Shown here piece by piece: positions 28,987 to 40,600 of a DNA stretch of 64,000 nucleotides. The notes below the pieces were generated by a model. That model ran no database searches. It was not told the DNA's origin and was given only the letters and a program-made list of their open reading frames with translations. Origin of the DNA: Cellulomonas sp. WB94 (GTDB lineage Bacteria > Actinomycetota > Actinomycetes > Actinomycetales > Cellulomonadaceae); NCBI RefSeq assembly GCF_003115775.1, contig NZ_QEES01000002.1:1-64000 (forward strand), read 5' to 3'. Position 1 is the stretch's first letter. Each line of letters opens with the position of its first letter. A program made the position numbers and the translations under genes.

Positions 28987-29544
28987 TCAGTCCTCGTCGG
29001 CGGGCTCGCCGCGGGTCTCGTCGCTCACGACGAGGTTCGCGGCGTCGGACGCGAGCAGGCCGCCCGGGGGGTCGATCACGACGCGTCCGCCCGGGACGTC
29101 GACGACGGGCACGATCGCACGGACGAACGGCACGAGCGTGCGCGCCCCGGACGGCTCGCGCAGCACCAGGGAGTCGTGCGCCGGCAGGTGCTCCAGGCCG
29201 ATGATCTCCCCGAGGATCGTGCCGTCCACGTGCTCGGCCCGCAGGCCGGCGAGCTCATGGGGGTACCACGCGTCGTCCTCGTCGGTCTCGTCCTGCTCGG
29301 CGACGATCTCGACCCCGCGCAGCGCCTCGGCAGCCGAGCGGTCGGCTGCCTGCTCGAAGGTGACGAACCAGCGCCCGTGCTGCTCTCGTGTTGCGGCGAC
29401 GGTCAGCGGGCCGGCTGTCGCGGGGACCGTCGTGAGGACAGCGCCGACGGCGAACCGGTCAGCCGGGGAGTCGGTGCGAAGGTCGAGCGCGACCTCGCCG
29501 CGCAGGCCGTGCGCGCGTCCGATGCGTGCGACGGTCATCTGCAT
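28987..29544 (-). CDS. rimM: 16S rRNA processing protein RimM
   Basis: Assembly factor for the 30S head that binds S19, 185 residues. The N-terminal beta-barrel starts [20 protein letters not shown] and the PRC-barrel domain lies around [20 protein letters not shown]. The chosen ATG has GAGAGGT about six bases upstream; an ATG two codons later is an alternative. A 13-bp tandem repeat and a terminator hairpin lie between it and khpA, so rimM-trmD may be initiated separately from rpsP-khpA. Confidence 0.93.
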   Translation of the reverse strand: MQMTVARIGRAHGLRGEVALDLRTDSPADRFAVGAVLTTVPATAGPLTVAATREQHGRWFVTFEQAADRSAAEALRGVEIVAEQDETDEDDAWYPHELAGLRAEHVDGTILGEIIGLEHLPAHDSLVLREPSGARTLVPFVRAIVPVVDVPGGRVVIDPPGGLLASDAANLVVSDETRGEPADED

Positions 29545-29563
29545 GGGGGTACCTCTCACTCGG

Positions 29564-29619
29564 GTCGTGCTCGGGGGTCACGCTCGTGGGTCACGCTCGT
29601 GGGTCACGCTCGTAGGTCA
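29564..29619 (-). repeat. 13-bp tandem repeat upstream of rimM
   Basis: Three adjacent copies of a 13-bp unit (gtcacgctcgtgg, last copy with one change) start at 29577, 29590 and 29603. A degenerate copy at 29564 and a truncated gtca at 29616 flank them. The array lies in the short rimM 5' region, between the khpA terminator and the rimM ribosome-binding site. Confidence 0.85.
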
Positions 29620-29627
29620 GGATGGCC

Positions 29628-29663
29628 GAGAGGCCCGGCCCCCGCACGGGGACCGGGCCTCTC
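29628..29663 (-). terminator. Terminator hairpin after khpA
   Basis: A 16-bp stem with one mismatch (gagaggcccggccccc, loop GCAC, ggggaccgggcctctc) lies about 45 bp beyond the khpA stop. This is one of the two strongest factor-independent terminator candidates in the ribosomal part of the window and would separate rpsP-khpA from rimM-trmD. Confidence 0.75.
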
Positions 29664-29709
29664 GCTGTGCTCAACGTCTCTGCTGCACCTCTCGATGCCG
29701 CGGAGCTGG

Positions 29710-29949
29710 TCAGCGCCGGTCGACGTCCACGACGTCGATCCGGACCGGACCGTCCGTCGAGAGCGCGCCGACGACGGTCCGCAGCGCTCGCGCCGTGCGG
29801 CCGCCGCGACCAATGACACGCCCGAGGTCCTCGGGATGAACCCGGACCTCGAGCAGGTCGCCACGACGAAGAGTCTTGGCAGCGACCTGCACGTCGTCCG
29901 GGTGGTCGACGATGCCCCGCACCAGGTGCTCGAGCGCGTCGTCCAGCAT
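29710..29949 (-). CDS. khpA: KhpA-type KH-domain RNA-binding protein
   Basis: Single type II KH domain, 79 residues. The GxxG loop is GRGG within DLGRVIGRGGRTARALRTVV. Homologues pair with KhpB/Jag to bind RNA and influence cell elongation. The ATG overlaps the rpsP stop (ATGA), the standard rpsP-khpA arrangement, as in Rv2909c-Rv2908c. Confidence 0.93.
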   Translation of the reverse strand: MLDDALEHLVRGIVDHPDDVQVAAKTLRRGDLLEVRVHPEDLGRVIGRGGRTARALRTVVGALSTDGPVRIDVVDVDRR

Positions 29950-30389
29950 CAGGCCTGCTCGGCCTCGGCCGGCGCGTCAGAGGCGGCGGGCGCCTCCTTG
30001 GCGGCAGCGGCCTTCTTCTCCGACGCCTTCGCCTTGACCTTCTCGGCGTCGGTGGCGGCAGCCTCGACGGCGGCCTGGACCTCGGTGGCGTCGATCTTCA
30101 CCTTGGTGCGCAGGGTGCCTTCCTGGCCCGGAAGGTTCTTGAACTTCTGCCAGTCCCCCGTGATCTTGAGGAGCACGAGCACCTGCGGGGTCGGCTGTGC
30201 GCCGACGCCCAGCCAGTACTGCGCCCGCTCGGAGGCGATCTCGATGAACGAGGGCTCCTCGGTGGGGTGGTACTTGCCGATCTCCTCGATCACGCGGCCA
30301 TCACGCTTGGTGCGTGAGTCCGCGACGACGACGCGGTAGTACGGCGCCCGGATCTTGCCCAGACGCTTCAGACGAATCTTGGTGGCCAC
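29949..30389 (-). CDS. rpsP: 30S ribosomal protein S16 with Ala/Lys-rich tail
   Basis: S16, 146 residues from the GTG giving [25 protein letters not shown] lies about 11 bases upstream. The conserved domain ends near residue 85 ([19 protein letters not shown]). It is followed by about 60 residues rich in Ala, Lys and Glu ([20 protein letters not shown]), a common actinobacterial extension with no known role. It overlaps khpA. The 200-bp region upstream, before ffh ends, should hold the rpsP promoter. Confidence 0.96.
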   Translation of the reverse strand: MATKIRLKRLGKIRAPYYRVVVADSRTKRDGRVIEEIGKYHPTEEPSFIEIASERAQYWLGVGAQPTPQVLVLLKITGDWQKFKNLPGQEGTLRTKVKIDATEVQAAVEAAATDAEKVKAKASEKKAAAAKEAPAASDAPAEAEQA

Positions 30390-30589
30390 AGGGTGGTCTC
30401 TCCTGGTTTCTGCTGTGGTGGTCTCGCGAGCCCTGCTCGTGGGGGAGTGGGCCGGCATGACCGGAAGGACGCGATGACAGTCGGATAGAGGGGCCGGCTG
30501 CACCGAGTACAGGCAGACATTCTGCCAGACCGCTGACACTCGCGGCACCACGGCCCCGCTCAGGACGCCCGGACCAGGCCGCGGAACGG

Positions 30590-32197
30590 TCAGCGACCGA
30601 ACAGCTTGTCCAGGCCGGCAGGCAGCTGCAGGGTCGCCGGGTCGATCGCGTCGGGCGCCGCGGACTGCTGGCCGAGCCCGAACGCCGATCCCTTCGGGGC
30701 GCTCGGTGCGACACCCGCGGCGCGGTCGCCGGCCAGGCGTTCCTCCTCGGCGCGCTTGGCCGGGTTGCCCGACTTCCCCTTGACCTTGCGGGGCGGCGGA
30801 GCCACGCGACCGCGCGACTTCTTGCCGCCCATGCCCGGCAGGTTGCCCATGCCCGGCAGGCCCATGCCGCCGCCGCGGGCCATCTGCTTCATCATCTTCT
30901 GAGCACCGTCGAAGCGGTCGAGCAGCTGGTTGACGTCCGAGGCCTTGGTGCCCGAGCCGCTCGCGATCCGTGAGCGTCGGGAGCCGTTGATGATCTTCGG
31001 TGCGCGCCGCTCTGCGGGCGTCATCGACCGGATGATCGCCTCGATGCGGTCGACCTCGCGCTCGTCGAAGTTGTCGAGCGCCTCGCGCATCTGCCCCATG
31101 CCGGGCAGCATGCCGAGCATCTTCTTCATCGAGCCCATGTTCTTCATGGCCTGCATCTGCTGCAGGAAGTCCTCGAGCGTGAAGTCCTCGCCGGCCGCGA
31201 GCTTGCCGGCCATGGCCTCGGCCTGCTCGGCGTCGAACGACTTCTCGGCGTGCTCGATGAGCGTGAGGATGTCGCCCATGTCGAGGATGCGGGAGGCCAT
31301 CCGGTCCGGGTGGAACACCTCGAAGTCGGTGAGCTTCTCGCCGGTCGAGGCGAACAGGATCGGGCGCCCGGTGACGCTCGCGACCGACAGCGCGGCGCCG
31401 CCGCGTGCGTCGCCGTCGAGCTTGGTCAGCACGACACCGGTGAAGCCGACGCCGTCCGCGAACGCCTGCGCGGTCGTGACCGCGTCCTGGCCGATCATCG
31501 CGTCGATGACGAACAGGATCTCGTCCGGGCTGATCGCGTCCCGGATGTCCGACGCCTGGGTCATGAGGTCGGCGTCGACGCCGAGCCGGCCGGCCGTGTC
31601 GACGATGAGCACGTCGTGCTGACGCGCCCGTGCCGTGGCCAGGCCCTCGCGGGCCACCGCGACGGGGTCGGCGCCCGCGACGAGGGCGTCGTCGGAGCCC
31701 TGGTTGCCGGGGTGCGGCGCGAACACCGGGACCCCCGCCCGCTCCCCGACGATCTGGAGCTGGGTGACGGCGTTCGGCCGCTGCAGGTCGGCCGCGACGA
31801 GGAGCGGTGTGTGCCCCTGCTCGCGCAGGTGCAGCGCGAGCTTGCCCGCGAGCGTCGTCTTGCCCGCGCCCTGGAGGCCCGCGAGCATGATCACGCTCGG
31901 CGGGGTCTTCGCGAGGTGCAGGGGGCGATTCGCTCCGCCCAGGATCGCGACGAGCTCCTCGTTGACGATCTTGACGACCTGCTGGGCCGGGTTGAGCGCA
32001 CCCGAGACCTCGGCCGAGAGCGACCGTTCCCGGACCGCCCCGGTGAACGCGCGCACGACGGGCACGGCGACGTCGGCGTCGAGCAGCGCTCGGCGGATCT
32101 CGCGCACGGTCGCATCGATGTCGGCCTCGGAGAGCCTGCCCTTGGTGCGCAGGTTCTTGAAGGTCGACGTCAGTCGGTCGGACAGGGTGGCGAACAC
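30590..32197 (-). CDS. ffh: Signal recognition particle protein Ffh
   Basis: SRP54 GTPase, 535 residues from a GTG ([20 protein letters not shown]). The N domain is followed by the G domain with G1 [23 protein letters not shown] and [13 protein letters not shown]. The methionine-rich M domain ([20 protein letters not shown]) binds 4.5S RNA and signal peptides, and the SRP RNA-binding helix contains [20 protein letters not shown]. The C-terminus has a Gly/Met then Lys-rich extension. It lies 27 bp after glnD. Its receptor ftsY is in the same window. Confidence 0.97.
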   Translation of the reverse strand: MFATLSDRLTSTFKNLRTKGRLSEADIDATVREIRRALLDADVAVPVVRAFTGAVRERSLSAEVSGALNPAQQVVKIVNEELVAILGGANRPLHLAKTPPSVIMLAGLQGAGKTTLAGKLALHLREQGHTPLLVAADLQRPNAVTQLQIVGERAGVPVFAPHPGNQGSDDALVAGADPVAVAREGLATARARQHDVLIVDTAGRLGVDADLMTQASDIRDAISPDEILFVIDAMIGQDAVTTAQAFADGVGFTGVVLTKLDGDARGGAALSVASVTGRPILFASTGEKLTDFEVFHPDRMASRILDMGDILTLIEHAEKSFDAEQAEAMAGKLAAGEDFTLEDFLQQMQAMKNMGSMKKMLGMLPGMGQMREALDNFDEREVDRIEAIIRSMTPAERRAPKIINGSRRSRIASGSGTKASDVNQLLDRFDGAQKMMKQMARGGGMGLPGMGNLPGMGGKKSRGRVAPPPRKVKGKSGNPAKRAEEERLAGDRAAGVAPSAPKGSAFGLGQQSAAPDAIDPATLQLPAGLDKLFGR

Positions 32198-32224
32198 CGA
32201 TCGATCCTCACGCTCTCCTCGGGA

Positions 32225-33994
32225 TCACGGACGACCTAGGGTACCTGCCACCCGGCGCCTCGCCCGTGCGGTCAGGTCGTCCACCAGCCGGGCACGCCAC
32301 GAGCTCCACGCCGTCGGCCCCGCCGCTGTCGCATCGGACTCCGTGAGCACGCGCAGGACCTCGAGCAGGTCGCCGCGGTGGTCGACTGCCTCGAGCAGCG
32401 CGTCGACCGTGGCCGGGTCGTCCGGGTCCGCGGTCGTCGCCAGGTCGGCGAGCGTGAGGTGCTCGCGGACCAGTCGCGCGACGTCGGCGGCGTCCTGCGC
32501 GCTGAAGCCCATCCTCTCGACGATCGGGCCCGCGAGGCGGCCACCCTCGACCGAGTGGTCGCCCGCGCCGGCCCGCTTGCCGATGTCGTGCAGGAGCGCG
32601 GCGAGCAGCAGGAGGTCGCTGCGCTCGACGTCCCGCTTCGCGCGGCTGGCGATGGCCACGGTCTCGACGAGGTGCCGGTCGACCGTGTGCCGGTGGATCG
32701 GCGAGCGCTGCGGGCGGTTGCGCACCCCTGCCCACTCGGGGATCCAGGTCGTGACCACCCCCGCGAGGTCCAGCGCCTCCCACACAGGCACCTGGGCGTT
32801 CCCCGACGCGAGCAGCTGGAGCAACGACGTCCGCGCCGCCTTCGGCCACGGCGTGGGCAGCGGCGGCGTGCGGGTCAGGCTCGCGACCGTCACGGGCGAC
32901 AGGGTGAGCCCGGTGCGGGCGGCGGTCGCCGCGGCCCGCAACGAGAGCAGCGGGTCGTCCGCGGGATGCGCGTCGACGGCGAGCACGATCTCCCCGTCAT
33001 GCTCGACGAGACCCTCCCCGATGGGCCGCAGGCGGGGCGCGCCGCGTCGGCCACGGATCAGCACGGGCGGGCGCACGAGGGGTCGCTGGAGCGCCTGTCG
33101 CGCGTTGCGCACCGTCGTGTCGAGCGCGTAGGAGATGATCCGGCCGGCCTCGGCGAGGCTCGCGAGCAGGTCGTCGCGGTCGTCGAAGCCCGTCATCGCC
33201 GCGACCTCGTCCTGGTCGGCGAGGAGCAGGCGGTTCGTGTGCCGGCGCGTGACGACCTGGACGGCGTCGCGCACGTCGAGCAGGTGCTCGTAGGCCTTGT
33301 CGACGGCGCCGTGCGGACGGTCGGTGAGCCAGGTCGCGGCGAGAGCCGACAGGACGACGGCGTCGCGGATGCCGCCGCGCGCCTCCTTGAGGTCGGGCTC
33401 GATCAGGTACGCCAGCTCACCGTGCCGTTCCGCGCGCTGCTTCGTCGACGCGAGCAGCTCCGGCAACCGCCGACGCGCCGCCGATCGCCAGTCGGCGAGC
33501 AGAGCCGACTTGGCCCGGTGGATCACGACGGCGTCACCGGCGACCGGCTGGAGGTCGAGCAGCCCGACGGCCGCGGGCAGGTCCTTCGAGGCGACCTGGC
33601 GGCACTGGGCGAGCGAGCGCACCGAGTGGTCGAGGTCGAGGCCGGCATCCCAGATGGGGTACCAGAGCCGCTCGGCGAGCGCGCTGATCTCCTCGGCGGT
33701 CCTCCCCCGGCCCTCGTGCACCAGCAGCAGGTCGAGATCGCTGACGGGGCTCGCGTCGCCGCGACCCACGCTCCCGACCGCCCCCAGCGCGATGCCCGAG
33801 CCGTCGAGCCCCTCGGCGGCCTGCGCCCACAGCTCCCCGAGCCGCTCGTGGACGAGCTTCACGCCCGCGGCGCGGCGCGCGACCCCGTCGCTCCCGGGAC
33901 CCATGAGTCCCGAGGCGAGCTCGAGCCGCTCGACCCTGAGGTCCCGCACCCCGATCACGGGGTGCGGGACCTCAGGGTGACGGTCGTCCGTCAC
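32225..33994 (-). CDS. glnD: PII nucleotidyltransferase GlnD lacking ACT domains
   Basis: Enzyme that modifies and demodifies PII at the T-loop tyrosine (adenylylation in studied actinobacteria). The nucleotidyltransferase motif is [20 protein letters not shown]. The HD phosphohydrolase domain includes [12 protein letters not shown] and [20 protein letters not shown]. It stops at about residue 589, directly after the HD domain ([20 protein letters not shown]). Normal GlnD is 780-890 residues with two C-terminal glutamine-sensing ACT domains, and ffh begins 27 bp later, so there is no room for them. The start is uncertain: similarity to other GlnD proteins seems to extend upstream of the ATG at 33904, favouring this GTG or GTGs inside the hairpin at 33933-33978. 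Confidence 0.85.
   Translation of the reverse strand: MTDDRHPEVPHPVIGVRDLRVERLELASGLMGPGSDGVARRAAGVKLVHERLGELWAQAAEGLDGSGIALGAVGSVGRGDASPVSDLDLLLVHEGRGRTAEEISALAERLWYPIWDAGLDLDHSVRSLAQCRQVASKDLPAAVGLLDLQPVAGDAVVIHRAKSALLADWRSAARRRLPELLASTKQRAERHGELAYLIEPDLKEARGGIRDAVVLSALAATWLTDRPHGAVDKAYEHLLDVRDAVQVVTRRHTNRLLLADQDEVAAMTGFDDRDDLLASLAEAGRIISYALDTTVRNARQALQRPLVRPPVLIRGRRGAPRLRPIGEGLVEHDGEIVLAVDAHPADDPLLSLRAAATAARTGLTLSPVTVASLTRTPPLPTPWPKAARTSLLQLLASGNAQVPVWEALDLAGVVTTWIPEWAGVRNRPQRSPIHRHTVDRHLVETVAIASRAKRDVERSDLLLLAALLHDIGKRAGAGDHSVEGGRLAGPIVERMGFSAQDAADVARLVREHLTLADLATTADPDDPATVDALLEAVDHRGDLLEVLRVLTESDATAAGPTAWSSWRARLVDDLTARARRRVAGTLGRP
33933..33978 (-). terminator. Perfect 21-bp hairpin at the glnB-glnD junction
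   Basis: The arms 33933-33953 and 33958-33978 pair perfectly over 21 bp around a four-base loop. It begins about 40 bp after the glnB stop. It is either a terminator/attenuator behind amtB-glnB, or, because the glnD start candidates (33994, several GTGs in the arms, ATG 33904) lie in and around it, a structure that hides the glnD ribosome-binding region. Confidence 0.75.
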
Positions 33995-34016
33995 GGCCGG
34001 TCGCGGAGCGTCGGCG

Positions 34017-35662
<1,646 letters not shown>

Positions 35663-35748
35663 GTGGATCGCCTCTCCCTCGCACACCGGTCGGGCGACCG
35701 GTCGGACTCCAGAGTCGAGGGGGGCCGTTTCGCGGACTCGCGGCGGAC

Positions 35749-35764
35749 GTTACGGCCACGTGAC
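35749..35764 (-). promoter_or_regulatory. GlnR-like box, proximal
   Basis: On the amtB strand the site reads GTCAC-gtggcc-GTAAC, 87 bp before the amtB ATG. The actinobacterial GlnR consensus is GTnAC, six bases, GaAAC; one position differs. It suggests activation of amtB-glnB under nitrogen limitation. Confidence 0.55.
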
Positions 35765-35779
35765 AGGCGCCGCGCGCAG

Positions 35780-35795
35780 GTAAACGTTGCGTTTC
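35780..35795 (-). promoter_or_regulatory. GlnR-like box, distal
   Basis: On the amtB strand the site reads GAAAC-gcaacg-TTTAC: a perfect b-half (GaAAC) and an a-half with one difference, with the correct six-base spacing. Its centre is 31 bp, about three helical turns, from that of the proximal box. Confidence 0.5.
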
Positions 35796-35847
35796 GTCCT
35801 GGCCGAACGTCCAGCTTCGGGGGGTCTGCGGCGACAGGGTCGCTCGC

Positions 35848-37086
35848 CTACGCCTGGAGGAGGCCGTCCACGAACGCCTCCGGGTCGAACGGTGCGAGGT
35901 CGTCCGGGCCCTCGCCCAGTCCGATGAGCTTGACCGGCACACCCAGCTCGCGCTGGACGGCGATGACGATCCCACCCTTGGCCGTGCCGTCGAGCTTCGT
36001 CAGCACGATGCCGGTCACCCCTGCCACCTCGGCGAACACCCGGGCCTGGTTGAGGCCGTTCTGCCCGGTGGTGGCGTCCAGGACGAGGAGCACCTCCGCC
36101 AGCGGGGCCTCGCGTGTGATGACGCGCGTGATCTTGCCGAGCTCGTCCATCAGCCCGGCCTTGTTCTGGAGCCGCCCGGCGGTGTCGACGAGCACGACGT
36201 CGGCGCCGGTCCGCTTGCCGGTGCGCACGGCGTCGAACGCGACGGCTGCCGGGTCCGCGCCGTCGCGGTCCGAACGCACCGTCGGGACGCCGACGCGCGC
36301 ACCCCAGGTCTCGAGCTGGTCGGCGGCAGCGGCACGGAACGTGTCGGCCGCGCCGAGGACGACGGTGCGGCCCTCGGCGACGAGCACTCGCGCCAGCTTG
36401 CCGACGGTCGTGGTCTTGCCCGTGCCGTTCACACCGACCACGAGCACGACCGCGGGCACGTGCGCTGTCGGGACGCCGGGCTCGGGCCCCTCGGCATCGG
36501 GCGCAGGCACCTGCGCGACGGGACCTGTGGCGAGCGACCTGTCGAGGTTCGGGTCGACGAGCGCGATGAGCTGCTCGCGCAGCAGCGCCCGGACCTCGCC
36601 GGCATCCCGCAGGCCATGGACGCGCACCTGCGTGCGCAGCGCGGCGATGAGCTCGGCGGACGGACCTGCGCCGACGTCGGCGAGCAGCAGGGTCTCCTCG
36701 AGCTCGTCCCAGTCGTCCTCGGTGAGGTGATCGCGGGACAGCACCGCCAGCAGCCGCGTGCCGAGCGGCGACCCGGACCGCGCCAGCCGGTCCCGGAGCC
36801 GCGCCAGCCGTCCGGCGACGGGTGCCGGGACCTCGAGCGGCGGCGCCTCCTCGAGGCCGGGGAGCTCCTCGAGGAGGTCCTGGTCGGGAGCGGGGGCGGT
36901 CGGTGCCTCCACGACGGACGCGTCGGCCACCGCTGTCGTCGCGTGCTCGTCGACGACGGTCGTCCCGACTGTCGGGGCGTCCGGCGGGGTCGCGCCGCGG
37001 CGACGCACGAGCACGAGGGTTGCCCCGGCGGCTGCCGCGAGAGCAGGCACACCGACGACGAGCGCGGTCAGGAGGTCGTTGTCCAC
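35848..37086 (-). CDS. ftsY: SRP receptor FtsY
   Basis: Membrane-associated SRP GTPase, 412 residues. An N-terminal hydrophobic helix (residues 6-27) anchors it, as in other actinobacterial FtsY. It is followed by an acidic linker (residues 35-95), the N domain, and the G domain with GVNGTGKT at residues 218-225, DTFRAAAADQLETW, DTAGRLQNKAGLMDELGK and TKLDGTAKGG. It works with Ffh. The downstream gap before amtB holds that operon's promoter. Confidence 0.97.
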   Translation of the reverse strand: MDNDLLTALVVGVPALAAAAGATLVLVRRRGATPPDAPTVGTTVVDEHATTAVADASVVEAPTAPAPDQDLLEELPGLEEAPPLEVPAPVAGRLARLRDRLARSGSPLGTRLLAVLSRDHLTEDDWDELEETLLLADVGAGPSAELIAALRTQVRVHGLRDAGEVRALLREQLIALVDPNLDRSLATGPVAQVPAPDAEGPEPGVPTAHVPAVVLVVGVNGTGKTTTVGKLARVLVAEGRTVVLGAADTFRAAAADQLETWGARVGVPTVRSDRDGADPAAVAFDAVRTGKRTGADVVLVDTAGRLQNKAGLMDELGKITRVITREAPLAEVLLVLDATTGQNGLNQARVFAEVAGVTGIVLTKLDGTAKGGIVIAVQRELGVPVKLIGLGEGPDDLAPFDPEAFVDGLLQA

Positions 37087-37166
37087 GGCGACAGTCTCTC
37101 AGGCCGGTGCGCGCCGCGGCGCGCTCGGGAGGCGACGCCGGAGAGTCCGGGGCGCGCCGACGTGCG

Positions 37167-37505
37167 TCAGGCGGACCGGCCACCCAGGTGCTGCACGCTG
37201 TGGACGGCCCGGTCGCGCGCCTTCGTCAGCACGTCGCGCACCTCGTCGACCTGCAGGTAGCCGTCGTCGTCGACGGCCGTGGCCCGCAGGAACTCGTCGA
37301 GACGCACGTCCACGGGCTCGATCTCGGCGGCGCGCGCCGCGGCGGCGTCCTCGGCATCGGGGTGGCGTCGGGCGGACACGCCGGCACGCAGGTCCGCGAG
37401 GAACCCCGCTCCGCGAAGACCCCCGCCGCTCGCGGCGCTCGCGACCAGCACCACCGCGGCAGCGGCGACGAGGGCGACGAGGGTCCACACGAGCACAGTG
37501 AGCAT
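37167..37505 (-). CDS. Small membrane protein between smc and ftsY
   Basis: Unrecognised protein of 112 residues: an N-terminal transmembrane helix (residues 3-25), a Gly/Ala-rich turn, then a charged cytoplasmic part rich in Ala, Asp and Arg (VDVRLDEFLRATAVDDDGYL ... VRDVLTKARDRA). The ATG has TGGAG just upstream. Its position after smc suggests co-transcription. DDDGYLQVDEVRD looks superficially EF-hand-like, but one loop alone does not support calcium binding. Confidence 0.55.
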   Translation of the reverse strand: MLTVLVWTLVALVAAAAVVLVASAASGGGLRGAGFLADLRAGVSARRHPDAEDAAAARAAEIEPVDVRLDEFLRATAVDDDGYLQVDEVRDVLTKARDRAVHSVQHLGGRSA

Positions 37506-37600
37506 GACTCCAGTATGCGAGCCGGATCCGGGCCGACCGGCCGCGACCCGCGCGTCCCGCCCGAACCGCACACAACCTCCACACCGCCCCGTCCTGCGGT

Positions 37601-37617
37601 GCGCCCAGACCGGGCGC
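37601..37617 (-). terminator. Possible terminator after smc
   Basis: A six-base perfect stem (GCGCCC, loop AGACC, GGGCGC) lies 14 bp after the smc stop codon. It is short and lacks a U-tract. Confidence 0.35.
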
Positions 37618-37630
37618 AATGCCCCAGGAG

Positions 37631-40600
37631 TCAGGCGGAGACGTCCTCGCGCATCCGCTGGCTGATGACCGTCGTGACCCCGTCGCCGCGCATCGTGACG
37701 CCGTAGAGCGCGTCGGCAATCTCCATCGTGCGCTTCTGGTGCGTCACGACGATCAGCTGGGAGTCCTCTTGAAGCTCCTTGAACAGCTCGAGGAGCCGCC
37801 CCAGGTTGGCGTCGTCGAGCGCCGCCTCGACCTCGTCCATGACGTAGAACGGGCTCGGCCGCGCCTTGAAGATCGCGACCAGCAGGGCGACGGCCGTGAG
37901 CGAGCGCTCACCGCCCGAGAGCAGCGAGAGCCGCTTGACCTTCTTGCCGGCCGGCCGCGCCTCGACCTCGATGCCGGTCGTCAGCATGTTGTCAGGATCC
38001 GTGAGGACGAGCCTGCCCTCGCCGCCGGGGAACAGCCGGGGGAAGACGACGTCGAAGGCCGCGGCGGTGTCACGGTAGGCGTCCGCGAAGACCTGCTCGA
38101 CCCGCTCGTCGATCTCCCGGACGATCTCGAGCAGGTCGGTCCGTGTCTTCTTGAGGTCGGCCAGCTGGTCGACGAGGAACTTGTGCCGCTCCTCGAGCGC
38201 CGCGAACTCCTCGAGCGCGAGCGGGTTGACCCGGCCGAGCAGTGACAGCGCCCGCTCGGCGGACCGCAGCCGCTTCTCCTGCTGCTCGCGCACGTACGGG
38301 ACCTCGGTCGGCGCGTCGGGGTCCACGTCGGCGTCCGGCAGGTGCACGACGGGCACCGAGCGGTGCGGACCGAACTCCTCCAGCAGCACCGTGAGGTCGA
38401 GGCCGAGGTCGTCGATGGCCCGGGTCTGGAGCTGCTCGATGCGCAGGAGCTGCTGCGCCCGCGCGACCTCGTCGCGGTGCGCGACGTCCGTCAGCTCGGC
38501 CAGCTCGCGCGCCCGGGTCTCGACCTCGGCGCGCACGCGCTGGAGCGTGCCCTCCCGCTCGGTCCGTGCTGCCTCGGCAGCCTCGCGCTCCGACGCAGCC
38601 AGTCGCAGCGAGTCCTCGAGGGCCGCCAACGAACGGTTCGCGCCCTCGCGCACCGCTGCCGCGAGGACGGCCTGGCGGACCCGCGCTCGCTCCCGCTGCG
38701 CCGCGCGCTCGCGCGCCACCTGCTCGGCCCGCGCGGCACGTTCGAGCGACTCCGCGCGCCCTGCCAGAGCCCGGGCGCGTTCCTCGCTCGTGCGCAGGGT
38801 CAGCCGGGCCTCTGTCTCCCGGGCACGCGCGGCAGCGGCCAGCTCGGCGAGGCGGTCACGCTCGAGTCCACCGCCCGCGATGGCTGCCTCGGTCTCGGCC
38901 GGCTCCGACTCGGCGGCGGCGAGCCGTTCGGTCAGCTCCGCGAGCTCGTCCGCACCGGCCGCGAGCGTCGCCGTCGCGGCGTCGAGCGAGGCCTGCACGC
39001 GCTCCGCCTCGGCCCGGGCTGCCCGCGCCGTCGCGCCGAGGTGCCCGAGCTGCTCGGCCACGGCGGCCAGGGCGGCGTCGGACTGGTTGAGCCGGTCGAG
39101 CGTGTCCTCGTACCGCCCGCGGGCGGCAGCCTCGGCCGCCTGGGCACCGGGGAGCTCGAACCTCGCGCGCTCGGCGCGAGCCGCCGCGTCGGCGGCGTCG
39201 GCGCGCGCGGCGTCGAGCGCGGACTGCAGGTGCAGCGCGCTCGGCGCGGTCGCGGAACCTCCCGAGGCCCGCCGCCGGGCGAGCACGTCACCCGTGCGCG
39301 TGACGACGGTGAGCTCGGGCCGGTCCACCACGAGCGCACGGGCCGTCGCGAGGTCATCGACGACGACGACGTCGCGCAGCAGCGCCTCGACGGCCGGCCG
39401 TACCGCCGGTGGAGCCTGCACGAGGTCGATCGCACGATCCGCCCCGGGGGGCACGACCAGCACGCCTGCCACGCCCTCGTCAGCCGTGCCGGCCCCGGCG
39501 ATGACCAGGCTCGCGCGCCCCGAGTCGTCCGTGCGCAGCCGCCGGATCGCATCGACGGCGGCATCGACCGAGTCGACCGCGACCGCGTCAGCATGCAGCC
39601 CGAGCGCCGCGACGATCGCGTCCTCGTCGCGCGGTGTGACGCTGAGCAGGGCGGCGAGCGAGCCGATCGTGCCGGGCAGCCCGTCGGCGGCGAGCAGCGC
39701 GCCTGCGCCGTCCTTGCGCGTCAGGCTCAGCTCGAGGGTCTCGATCCGGGACGCGAGCGCTGCGCGGTCCTGCTCGGCCGTCGCGAGTGCGGCCTTGATC
39801 GCGGTGAGCTGCGCGGACGCCTGCTCGACCGCGTCGGCTGCCTGCTCGTGCTCCGCGTCGAGACCTTCCTCGCCCTCCTCGACCCCCGCGACCTGCGTCT
39901 CGAGCGCCGCGAACTCGGTGGTCGCGTCCTGGCCGCGGCGTTCGGCCGCCGCGAGCGACTCGCGCAGCCGACCGATCTCGGCCTCGGTGGCCTCGAGCCG
40001 GCTCCGGCGCGCGCCGACCTGGCCGGCGAGCCGGGCCACGCCCTCCCGGCGGTCGGCCGCGGAGCGCAGCGCGGTCGCGAGCTGCTTCTCGGCGGCGGCG
40101 GCGGCCTGCTCCGACTCCTGGCGCAGGACCACGGCGCCCTCGAGCGCCGCACGTGCGATCTCGACCTCCGCGGCCAGCTCGGCCTCCGCCGCGCGCACCC
40201 GCTCGGCCTGCGCGGCGAGGTCGGCCGGGTCCGAGCCACCGCTGCGTTCGGGAGCCGCGGTGCCGAGCAGGCGGACGCGCTCGCCGGCCAGCGTCGCGGT
40301 CCCACGCAGCCGCTCGCGCAGCGACGACAGCCGGTACCAGATCTCGCTCGCCTCGCTGAGCGCCGGCGCCGCCTCGGCGGCCTCACGCTCGAGGGCCGCG
40401 AGTCGTCCGCGCGAGTCCGTGAGCGTCGCCTCGACCTCGGCGCGCCGCACGAGTACCGCCGACTCGTCGGCGATCTCCTGCTCGAGCGTCGCCGACAGCT
40501 GGGCCAGGTCGTCAGCGAGGAGTCGGGCGCGCGCGTCGCGGAGGTCGGTCTGGACGACCTGGGCCTTGCGCGCCACCTGCGCCTGCCGGCCGAGCGGCCC

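Noticed and set aside
32200-32300. A frameshift splitting glnD from missing ACT domains
   Set aside because: Only 27 bp separate glnD from ffh, so there is no sequence left that could encode ACT domains; the shortening is real or an assembly deletion.
37167-37505. EF-hand in the small protein after smc
   Set aside because: Only one loop-like segment (DDDGYLQVDE) with incomplete ligand pattern.
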